Origin: Actinoplanes xinjiangensis
Lineage (GTDB): Bacteria; Actinomycetota; Actinomycetes; Mycobacteriales; Micromonosporaceae
Reading direction: 5' to 3'
NCBI RefSeq assembly: GCF_003148685.1
Contig: NZ_QGGR01000007.1
Coordinates: 393,087-457,086, forward strand
DNA: 64,000 bases
In this document: positions 1 to 6,019 of the stretch, one piece after another
Numbering within the stretch: the first letter of the stretch is position 1
Layout of the letters: each line of letters opens with the position of its first letter
The notes under the pieces: generated by a model
Told to the model about the DNA's origin: nothing
What the model saw: the letters and a program-made list of their open reading frames with translations, nothing else
Databases searched by the model: none
Position numbers and translations under genes: made by a program

Positions 1-1056
1 ACCGGCCGTGGTTCCGGCGAGCACCGCTCCGGCGGCCACCGTCGCCACCACCGGATGTGCCGCGGCCAGCGCCGCCAGACGACCGATCGCTCCCGGCCCG
101 CCGGCCGCGGTGCCGCCCCTCCGGTGCGGCACGGGACCGCCGGACAGGGCCGTCGCGCCGCCGTCGCCCGTGCCGCGGGCCAGCACCGCCGCGACCAGGG
201 CCGCCGGTGCCGGCAGCAGGACGAGGTTAGGCAGCAGCCGGTCCGTCTCCACCAGATCGACCGCCGCGCGGGTGCAGGCCGGGCAGCCGCGGACGTGCCG
301 GGCCAATCGTTTGCGCCACAGCGGGCCGGGCACCCCGTCCCAGCCCGCGGTCTCACCGGCCAGCCGGGGACAGATCGGCCGGGCGTCCAGGGCCGCCACG
401 ATCGTGCGGCTCAGGTCGAGTTGCGTACGCATCCGCTGCACCCGCACACCCGCGTGGATCACCGACACCCCGAGCGCCGCCGCGAGCTCCGCACGGGACA
501 GATGCCCGGCCACCTCCAGCCACCACAGCGGGAGCAGCAGCCGGTCCTCCGGGTTCAGCCAGCGGGCGGCCCGCTGCACCTGGCGCCGCTGCGCCGACAA
601 CTCCACCTCGAGGACCGTGACACCCTCGAACGCCGCCCCCTCGTCCGGAAGCTCCACCGCGTCGTCCAGCGGCACACTGTGCGCCGCGGCCCGGCCGGCC
701 CGGTGCTGATGCGTGCTGACGTGCCGCAACGCGATCGCCGCCAGCCACGGCCGGAAACTCTCCGGCGACCGCAGCGACGGCAACTGCCGCAACGCCCGCA
801 GCATGACGTCCTGCGTGACGTCGTCGGCGTCCGGATGTGAGCCGAGCACCTGCCGGACGATCGTGTAGACCATCGGCAGGTGCGCCGCGACGAGATCGTC
901 CCGTGCGGACCTGTCGCCGGCCTGAGCCGCCCGCACCAGATCGGCGCCGTCCATTCGGGTAGCTCGCATGTCCGCCTCGGTGCCAACGGGTGTTCGTGGA
1001 TGAGATTTACCGAGCGCGAGCGCCGTACGCAAGGTTTCGGAATTATTTCCTGCCAT
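1..1056 (-). CDS. ECF-type RNA polymerase sigma factor with C-terminal zinc-binding-like tail (3' end outside window)
   Basis: The reading frame is open from an ATG at 1056 to the left edge, so the gene is truncated by the window. The start is chosen because GAGGAAAG lies directly upstream (1057-1064); a later in-frame ATG at 969 has a poorer site. Sigma region 2 is visible around residues 40-100 (core motif DADDVTQDVMLRAL) and region 4 around 165-210, with a helix-turn-helix RAELAAALGVSV. The protein then continues past the normal end of an ECF factor: around residue 250 it has RHVRGCPAC, an H-x3-C-x2-C pattern like that of zinc-binding anti-sigma factors, and then an Ala/Pro/Gly-rich stretch with hydrophobic segments near the window edge. 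I infer a sigma factor with a fused sensory or autoregulatory extension. No separate anti-sigma gene is visible here. Confidence 0.82.
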   Translation of the reverse strand, partial: MAGNNSETLRTALALGKSHPRTPVGTEADMRATRMDGADLVRAAQAGDRSARDDLVAAHLPMVYTIVRQVLGSHPDADDVTQDVMLRALRQLPSLRSPESFRPWLAAIALRHVSTHQHRAGRAAAHSVPLDDAVELPDEGAAFEGVTVLEVELSAQRRQVQRAARWLNPEDRLLLPLWWLEVAGHLSRAELAAALGVSVIHAGVRVQRMRTQLDLSRTIVAALDARPICPRLAGETAGWDGVPGPLWRKRLARHVRGCPACTRAAVDLVETDRLLPNLVLLPAPAALVAAVLARGTGDGGATALSGGPVPHRRGGTAAGGPGAIGRLAALAAAHPVVATVAAGAVLAGTTAG

Positions 1057-1381
1057 CTTTCCTCGTCGCTCGATCCGATGACGAAAAACTGTTATGCCGG
1101 GCCGTCCTGAAAAGTCGCGACGGCCGCCGGCGCCGCGCGTGAGCGCCCGCAACGACCGGCCGGCTCGGCCCGGCAGGATTAACGGTGAGCGACGACCCGC
1201 GGTAGCGGACCGTGACGACAGGCCGATCGACGTCACTGCCGGCGAGTCCGGAAGTCGCGTCGGCGAGGTCGTGTGCCGCCGGTGACGGGGCCGGAGTGGC
1301 ACGCGGGTACTACCTGAGTAGTAGACGGAATCGGTCTATGGGCCGACGCGCACTATGGCGGTCGATTTCTAGTCTCTGGGG
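1057..1381. promoter_or_regulatory. Divergent intergenic region with inverted repeat and leaderless-type -10 box
   Basis: This 325-bp gap lies between the sigma factor and the Clp-N gene. It holds TACTAC-CTGA-GTAGTA (1308-1323), six-base arms that could be an operator, and TCTAGT at 1368-1373, eight bases before the ATG at 1382. That spacing suggests an actinobacterial leaderless transcript. No small ORF with a convincing ribosome site was seen. Confidence 0.4.
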
Positions 1382-2239
1382 ATGACTGACAAGGTTGCCG
1401 CGGTGATGACCGTGGCGAAGGCTCTCGGTGGGGAGCGGATAGGCACCGAACACCTGCTTGCCGGGGCACTGAGAGCCGGGACCGGGGTGCGGCGGGTGCT
1501 CGACGTCTGGGACGTCACGCCGACGGTGCTCCACGCGGTCCTCCGCACGCAGGCCGGGCGGTGGGCGGCACCGGACGACGGAACGGCCGCGGTCGACCGG
1601 GCCCGGCTCGCGCACGGGGAACCCAGTGCCGAGCAACTGCTGGCGGTGCTGCTGGAGGACCCACAGTCGCATGCGGGGGAGCTGCTGCGGGAGTGCGGGG
1701 CCGATGTGGAGGCGGTGCGGGCGGCACTGGCCGGCGGGCGGATGCCGGCGCGGGTGGAGCGGGTGCCGGCCGAGCTGGTGGCCGTCCGGGACCGGTTGAT
1801 CGGGCGCGCCCGGTATCGCGGGCGGGGGCTGCGGGATTACCTCCTGTCGGCGATCATCCGGGTCCGCATCAACTATGCGGAGGTGCCGGTGTTGTGGGCG
1901 TCGCTGGAGGCCGACCTGATCGCGAAGTCGCACGGTGGCCCGAAGCGGACCGACGACGTGCTGCGGGCGATGCTCATGACATACGAGGTGGCGTGCGCCT
2001 ATCCGCATCTGCTCGGTCCGGCGAACGAACGGTACGAGGGGGTTCGTGCGCTGGTCGAGGTCGGTGTGGACTGGCGGAACGTCGCCCGCTGGGACGGTGG
2101 CGACGAGGACCAGGTGCCGGTGAAGGAGCTGCTCAAGCCCGGCTCGGACTGGCCGGAGGACACCAGCGCCCTGCTTGGGGTCCTGGTCAGTCATCCGGGG
2201 AGCCGGGCCGGTCGGCTGCTGGCGGAGAACCTGGTGTGA
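1382..2239 (+). CDS. Clp N-terminal (double Clp-N repeat) domain protein
   Basis: The 285-residue protein starts like ClpA/ClpB/ClpC N-terminal domains: residues 1-75 contain AKALGGERIGTEHLLAGAL followed by a second repeat with GEPSAEQLLAVLLEDPQSHAGELL near residues 78-105. In Clp ATPases this domain binds adaptors or substrates. Here no AAA+ Walker motifs follow; the remaining 170 residues are a separate helical region that I do not recognise. So this is a stand-alone Clp-N protein, possibly an adaptor or a protein-stress sensor. The start ATG has no Shine-Dalgarno sequence but sits eight bases after a TCTAGT box, consistent with leaderless translation. Its 3' end overlaps the convergent AlpA-like gene by 53 bases. 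Confidence 0.75.
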   Translation: MTDKVAAVMTVAKALGGERIGTEHLLAGALRAGTGVRRVLDVWDVTPTVLHAVLRTQAGRWAAPDDGTAAVDRARLAHGEPSAEQLLAVLLEDPQSHAGELLRECGADVEAVRAALAGGRMPARVERVPAELVAVRDRLIGRARYRGRGLRDYLLSAIIRVRINYAEVPVLWASLEADLIAKSHGGPKRTDDVLRAMLMTYEVACAYPHLLGPANERYEGVRALVEVGVDWRNVARWDGGDEDQVPVKELLKPGSDWPEDTSALLGVLVSHPGSRAGRLLAENLV

Positions 2240-2447
2240 CCCGCCCGCGAGGCGGCGGCCCGGCGCGGTTGGCCGCGATCCACGCCTCGACCTGATCGCC
2301 GAGCCACACCTTGCCCTGAGACAGCTCGGCGACCGGGGCGGGGAAGTCGGGACGGATGGTGATCTGGTAGGTGCGCTGGCGGCTGAGGTCGCCGAGCAGG
2401 ATGCCGATCTCGTGGTGGCCCACGAGGTACAGAGGTGGCCGCGCCAT
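2187..2447 (-). CDS. AlpA-like winged-helix DNA-binding protein
   Basis: This 86-residue protein has the pattern of short MerR/AlpA-type regulators used by phage and mobile elements: GHHEIGILLGDLSRQRTYQI as the helix-turn-helix, then FPAPVAELSQGKVWLGDQVEAWI as the wing and recognition segment (residues 10-60). A Pro-rich tail follows. It probably acts as a DNA-binding transcription factor or excisionase-like protein; no phage genes lie beside it. The ATG at 2447 has no ribosome site but lies seven bases from a TATAGT box, so leaderless translation is likely. The last 53 bases overlap the convergent Clp-N gene. Confidence 0.72.
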   Translation of the reverse strand: MARPPLYLVGHHEIGILLGDLSRQRTYQITIRPDFPAPVAELSQGKVWLGDQVEAWIAANRAGPPPRGRVTPGSPPAADRPGSPDD

Positions 2448-2454
2448 ACTGGCG

Positions 2455-2472
2455 ACTATAGTCTATGGACTA
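2455..2472 (-). promoter_or_regulatory. Promoter and possible operator of the AlpA-like gene
   Basis: On the minus strand TATAGT (2455-2460) stands seven bases before the ATG at 2447. It overlaps the inverted repeat TAGTC-TATG-GACTA (2459-2472), so the gene may be autoregulated. Inference from sequence only. Confidence 0.4.
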
Positions 2473-2512
2473 GATGGCTCATGTCAGGGGGTCCACTGTG
2501 GCCGGCGCCCGG

Positions 2513-2531
2513 GTTAGTCTGCGCTGACATG
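2513..2531 (+). promoter_or_regulatory. Candidate promoter with in-frame ATG upstream of the glycosyltransferase
   Basis: GTTAGT (2513-2518) is followed ten bases later by an ATG (2529) that is in frame with the glycosyltransferase at 2940. It matches the leaderless pattern seen at 1368, 2455, 4724 and 30488. Either it drives a long leader or it marks an extended protein start. Confidence 0.3.
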
Positions 2532-2615
2532 AATCCTCAGGGAAGACGCCGACCCGCGCGTGAAGCGCCTGACGGGTCACGGGCGCGCCATGCACCACGT
2601 CTGGACCGCACGGTT

Positions 2616-2810
2616 GTTCGTATCCGCGCCCGGCGCGTCTCCCCGGAACCGGGTGTTCGTATCCGCGTCTGGCGCGGCTCCCCGAGACCGGGTGTTCGTG
2701 TCTCCGCCTGGCACGGCTTCCCCGGGTCGGGTGTTTGTGTCTGCGCCTGGCACGGCTTCCCGGGGTCGGGTGTTTGTGTCTGCGCCCGGTGCGCCTTCCC
2801 GGGGCGACCG
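2616..2810 (+). repeat. 39-bp minisatellite, five copies
   Basis: Five consecutive 39-base units begin at 2616, 2655, 2694, 2733 and 2772, each opening with GTTCGT or GTTTGT and containing a CCGGGTCGGGT-like end. Units 3 and 4 are nearly identical; units 1, 2 and 5 are more diverged. As 39 is a multiple of three, the array keeps all frames open and reads as a 13-residue repeat in the frame of the downstream glycosyltransferase. There are no unique spacers, so it is not a CRISPR array. Confidence 0.9.
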
Positions 2811-2939
2811 CGGCGCGCTGGTCGGCCCGGCGGTCGTCGCGATCGGCGTCCGCACGGGGAACGCGCGGTGCCGCGACGGCGGGCTCAGCCGGCAGCGGGC
2901 CGGGTCCCATGTCGAGCGCCTCGTCGACCGGTTCCCACG

Positions 2940-4025
2940 ATGAGCGACGTCCTGGTCGTCACGTGGGACGGCGGCGGTGCCGTCGCACCCGCACTGGGCA
3001 CCGCCGGCGAACTGCGCGACCGCGGCCATCGCGTACGGGTCCTCGGTCACCCGTCGATGCGCGTGACAGTCGAGGCCCGGGGCCTGGAGTTTCACCCGTA
3101 CCGGCGGGCCCGCCCCTGGCGACCGGAGGCGCGGCCGGGCACCCGCCGGGCCGAGCTGACCTTCCTGGCCACCTGTCTCGACCGAGGCGTCGGCCGGGAC
3201 GTCGCCGCCCTGCTCCGCGAGCATCCGTGCGACGTCACGATCGTCGACTGCATGCTGCTGGCCGCGTTCGCCGCGGTCCGGCGTGCCGGGGTTCCGCACG
3301 TGGCGCTGGTGCACACGTTCTACGGATACATGCGGAACGAGTTCGGCGCCGGGACGCTAAACACCATCGCCACCCTGAAGGGCCTTCGGCCCGGCCGTCT
3401 CTGGGACCGCGCCGACCGGGCGCTGGTCACCACCCTGCCGTCGTTGGAGCCGCTGTCACCACTGCCGGCCAACGCGCGCGTCGTCGGCCCCGTCGTGCCG
3501 CCCGCCGTCCCGGCCCGGTCCACCGGTGGGGTGCTGGTGAGTCTCAGCTCGCTGCACTATCCGGGCCAGGTCGCCACCCTGCAATCGGTGGTGGACGCGG
3601 TGGCGGATCTGCCGGTGCCGGTCGTCGTCACCACCGGCAGCGCGGTGCGGCCCGGGGAGATCCGGGCCGCCTTCCCGGTGGAGGTTCGCGGCTACGTGCC
3701 GCATGCCGAGATCATGCCCACCGTCTCGCTGGTGGTCGGCCACGGCGGGCACGGCACCACGATGCAGGCGCTCGCCCATGACCTGCCGATGGTGATCCTG
3801 CCGGCGTTCGACCGCAGTGATCAGCGGCTGGTCGGGTCGGTTCTCCAACGTGCCGGCGCCGCCGAGGTGGTGTCCCGGAAGGCTGGGTCGGCCGTCATTC
3901 GTAGCGCGATCGACCGCATGCTGGCGCCCGGCCCGCACCGCGGCGCCGCCGCCCGTCTGGGTGCGGAGATCCGATCCTCCGCAGGCGCCCACACCGCCGC
4001 CGACGAGGTCGAAGCCCTGCTGTGA
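2940..4025 (+). CDS. Family 1 (MGT/UGT-type) glycosyltransferase
   Basis: The 361-residue protein has the GT-B layout of macrolide- and antibiotic-type UDP/dTDP-sugar glycosyltransferases. The N-terminal Rossmann domain starts DVLVVTWDGGGAVAPALG (residues 3-20). The C-terminal donor-binding domain contains VRGYVPHAEIMPTVSLVVGHGGHGTT (around 245-270), where the HGGHGTT motif binds the nucleotide diphosphate, followed by PMVILPAFDRSDQ. It probably transfers a sugar to a small hydrophobic acceptor. Start ATG 2940 is chosen because family homology begins there, although no Shine-Dalgarno is visible; an in-frame ATG at 2529 would add a 137-residue Arg-rich extension built partly from the 39-bp repeats. 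It stands alone, with no sugar-biosynthesis genes nearby. Confidence 0.85.
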   Translation: MSDVLVVTWDGGGAVAPALGTAGELRDRGHRVRVLGHPSMRVTVEARGLEFHPYRRARPWRPEARPGTRRAELTFLATCLDRGVGRDVAALLREHPCDVTIVDCMLLAAFAAVRRAGVPHVALVHTFYGYMRNEFGAGTLNTIATLKGLRPGRLWDRADRALVTTLPSLEPLSPLPANARVVGPVVPPAVPARSTGGVLVSLSSLHYPGQVATLQSVVDAVADLPVPVVVTTGSAVRPGEIRAAFPVEVRGYVPHAEIMPTVSLVVGHGGHGTTMQALAHDLPMVILPAFDRSDQRLVGSVLQRAGAAEVVSRKAGSAVIRSAIDRMLAPGPHRGAAARLGAEIRSSAGAHTAADEVEALL

Positions 4026-4061
4026 CATGTGGCCCGGTCATCGGGTACGACTCGAGCCGCT

Positions 4062-4315
4062 CCTGGTCGCGCAAAAGCAGGGCCGGTCGTGGGTCAGTCG
4101 TCGGCCGGGGAGTTTGCGGCTGGAGATCCACACCGCTCCCACACCGCCGCCGTCCCCTCGACCGCGTCATCGGGCGGGACGAACCCGCGCAGTGGTCCCG
4201 GCGTAAGAGCATCCGCTCGACCACGGCTTCCTGGGTCCGGCCGTCGATCATGCTTTGGCACGTCGGTGACCCCGGCTCGGTCCTTCAGGGTCCCATCGCC
4301 CACCACGAGGGATGC
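4062..4315 (-). pseudogene. Decayed fragment of a PAS-domain sensor kinase gene
   Basis: Patches of this stretch match the intact kinase gene at about 11400-11560 on the same strand: TTTGCGGCTGGAGATCCACA (4113-4132), the stretch around CTCGACCACGGCTTCCTGG, and the CGTCGGTGACCCCGGC region. Translated, the best patch reads MIDGRTQEAVVERMLLRRD, beside MIEGRIQEAVVERVLVRRD in the intact protein. The frame is broken by an insertion and substitutions, and no start or domain boundaries survive. It is therefore a remnant of a duplicated or paralogous PAS domain, not a gene. Confidence 0.7.
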
Positions 4316-4342
4316 CAGGGCATGGCTGCGGCGTTCGAGCGG

Positions 4343-4381
4343 CGACAGGAGCACACGCAAGCGTTGTGCGTGCTCCTGTCG
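4343..4381. terminator. Long hairpin
   Basis: Two 18-base arms (4343-4360 and 4364-4381) pair with two mismatches around a three-base loop. The stem begins CGACAGGAGCAC and ends GTGCTCCTGTCG. No T-run follows. It may be a terminator after the glycosyltransferase or a recombination-site remnant. Confidence 0.5.
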
Positions 4382-4396
4382 TTGCCCTGACCCGGT

Positions 4397-4481
4397 TCAA
4401 CGCACACGATGCACCGATCGTGTGCGCCTATCCGTGTCATGACGCATACCCGAGCCCACGTTCGGCGATCGTGTGCGTTGA
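4397..4481. repeat. Inverted repeat pair flanking about 57 bp, with a third partial copy
   Basis: TCAACGCACACGAT (4397-4410) is a perfect inverse of ATCGTGTGCGTTGA (4468-4481). ATCGTGTGCG occurs again at 4417-4426. The pair could be the ends of a tiny non-autonomous element or a protein-binding array. The rest of 4482-4720 shows no gene. Confidence 0.55.
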
Positions 4482-4723
4482 TCGCCGTCGGCGGCGCTGC
4501 CGTCCCCGCCCCACGGCCCGTCGATCATGGGCGGCTTGCGGCTGCGGCTGGCAGGCAGGCGGGTGGACGGCGACGTGGTCCGTCACCGCGAGGCTGGCGG
4601 GCAAGCTGAGGGCTTCGCGGCGCAATCCGGTGGTGGAACGACTACTGACGGACGCCGGCTTTTCGTGTGGTGCACCAGGCCGATGCCTCGGCGCCGGTGG
4701 ATTACGCGTGTAGATATCGAGTG

Positions 4724-4739
4724 TATAGTCTCGGGCGTG
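4724..4739 (+). promoter_or_regulatory. Leaderless promoter of the PadR-ABC operon
   Basis: TATAGT (4724-4729) is seven bases before the GTG start at 4737. GTGTAGA and GTGTATA just upstream (4708-4727) form a short direct repeat, a possible PadR binding site. Confidence 0.45.
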
Positions 4740-5261
4740 GACAACACGACGGCGCTGCTCGGCCTGCTCGGTGCTGGGGCCAGTTACGGATATGACCTGA
4801 AGAACAGCTATGACCGCTGGTTCGGGGTGAAGAAGCCGCTGGCACTCGGGCAGGTCTACACGACGTTGGCCCGGCTGATCCGCTATGGCTGGATCGAGGC
4901 GCTTGGCGAGGAGGCCGGTGCCGGTCCGGACCGTAAGCGTTATGGGATCACCCCGGCTGGCCGGGAGCGGGTGATGGAGTGGATGTTCACGCCCGAGGTG
5001 CCCTCGGAGACAATGCAGAGCAACCTCTTCGCCAAGACGATCATCGCGTTGCTGCTCGACGACGACGCCGGCCGGATGCTCGACCTCCAGCGGGCGCAGC
5101 ACATGGCCCGGATGCGCCACGTGACAGCGGAGAAGAAGGGCGCGCCGCTGGCGACCGTCCTGGTCTGTGACCACGCGCTGTTCCATATCGAGGCGGACCT
5201 GCGCTGGATCGACCTGACCGCCGCCCGGCTGGGCCAACTGCGCGCGGAGATGACCCGATGA
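4737..5261 (+). CDS. PadR-family transcriptional regulator
   Basis: The 174-residue protein has the PadR winged helix: residues 4-80 contain LLGLLGAGASYGYDLKNSYDRWF, then LALGQVYTTLARLIRYGWIEAL, and the wing with KRYGITPAGRERVMEWM. A helical C-terminal dimerisation domain follows (95-174). PadR proteins usually repress a neighbouring transporter or efflux gene in response to a small molecule. Here the stop codon overlaps the start of the ABC ATPase gene (ATGA), so all three genes form one operon. The GTG at 4737 is chosen because homology begins there and the -10 box lies seven bases upstream. Confidence 0.9.
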   Translation: MDNTTALLGLLGAGASYGYDLKNSYDRWFGVKKPLALGQVYTTLARLIRYGWIEALGEEAGAGPDRKRYGITPAGRERVMEWMFTPEVPSETMQSNLFAKTIIALLLDDDAGRMLDLQRAQHMARMRHVTAEKKGAPLATVLVCDHALFHIEADLRWIDLTAARLGQLRAEMTR

Positions 5262-5350
5262 GTGACGCGCCGCCGAGAGGCACCGCGGACGGTCAGATGG
5301 GTGACGCCCCGCCGCGACGGACGCCGGATGGAACGGTGAGTGAGGTGCCG
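5258..5350 (+). repeat. 39-bp tandem duplication of a start-codon region
   Basis: Units start at 5258 and 5297, with a third partial unit at 5336. They open ATGAGTGACGCG, ATGGGTGACGCC and GTGAGTGAGGTG. Each unit carries its own in-frame initiation codon, giving N-terminal repeats (DAPPRGTADG / DAPPRRTPDG). Confidence 0.75.
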
Positions 5351-6019
5351 CTGTTGCGGGCGCGGGGGCTGCGATTGGCGTTCGGGCTGACCGAGGCACT
5401 GCGCGGCGTCGATGTGGACGTGTGCGCCCGGGAGATCGTGGCCGTGACCGGCCCGTCCGGATCGGGAAAGTCGACCCTGCTGCACGTGCTGGCCGGGGTG
5501 CTCGCCCCGGACGCGGGCACCGTCGACTACGGCGGGGTGCGGGTGACCGATCTGGACGAGGAGGGGCGATCCCGGCTGCGGCTGGCGGAGTTCGGCTTCG
5601 TCTTCCAGTACGGGCAACTGCTCCCCGACCTGTCCGCGGTCGACAACGTGACGATCCCGCTGCTGCTGACCGGGATCCGGCGGCGCGAGGCGCTGCGCCG
5701 GGCGGGCGAGTGGCTGGACCGGGTCGGGGTGGGCGACTGCGCCGCCCGGCTGCCGGCGGAGATGTCCGGCGGCCAGGCCCAGCGGGTGGCGGTGGCGCGG
5801 GCCCTGGCGACCGGGCCGGCAGTGCTGTTCGCCGACGAGCCGACCGGATCGCTGGACTCGCTGGCCGCGGAGACCGTGATGCTGGCGCTCACCGGCGCGG
5901 CCCGGGAGTCCGGCGCCACGGTCGTGCTGATCACCCACGACCCGAGGACGGCGGCGTACGCGGATCGTGAACTGACCGTCCGCGACGGCCGGGTAACGTT
6001 CGGCGGGCTGGTCGGATGA
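5258..6019 (+). CDS. ABC transporter ATP-binding protein (FtsE/MacB/LolD class)
   Basis: The protein (253 residues from the first ATG) contains all ABC ATPase motifs: Walker A GPSGSGKST (around residue 66), Q-loop VFQYGQLLPDLS, signature MSGGQAQRVAVARAL, Walker B VLFADEPTGSLDS and the switch LITHDP. The DEPTGSLD form and the following FtsX-like permease place it in the MacB/LolD/FtsE class, which works in peptide, lipid or antibiotic extrusion. The gene overlaps PadR by ATGA and the permease by ATGA. Its start region is a 39-bp tandem duplication offering ATG 5258, ATG 5297 and GTG 5336, so the true N-terminus is uncertain. Confidence 0.92.
   Translation: MSDAPPRGTADGQMGDAPPRRTPDGTVSEVPLLRARGLRLAFGLTEALRGVDVDVCAREIVAVTGPSGSGKSTLLHVLAGVLAPDAGTVDYGGVRVTDLDEEGRSRLRLAEFGFVFQYGQLLPDLSAVDNVTIPLLLTGIRRREALRRAGEWLDRVGVGDCAARLPAEMSGGQAQRVAVARALATGPAVLFADEPTGSLDSLAAETVMLALTGAARESGATVVLITHDPRTAAYADRELTVRDGRVTFGGLVG

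Noticed and set aside
2616..2810. The 39-bp repeat as a coding gene at 2560-2943
   Set aside because: The 127-codon frame has no ribosome site and its composition is that of the minisatellite; it ends at the glycosyltransferase start.
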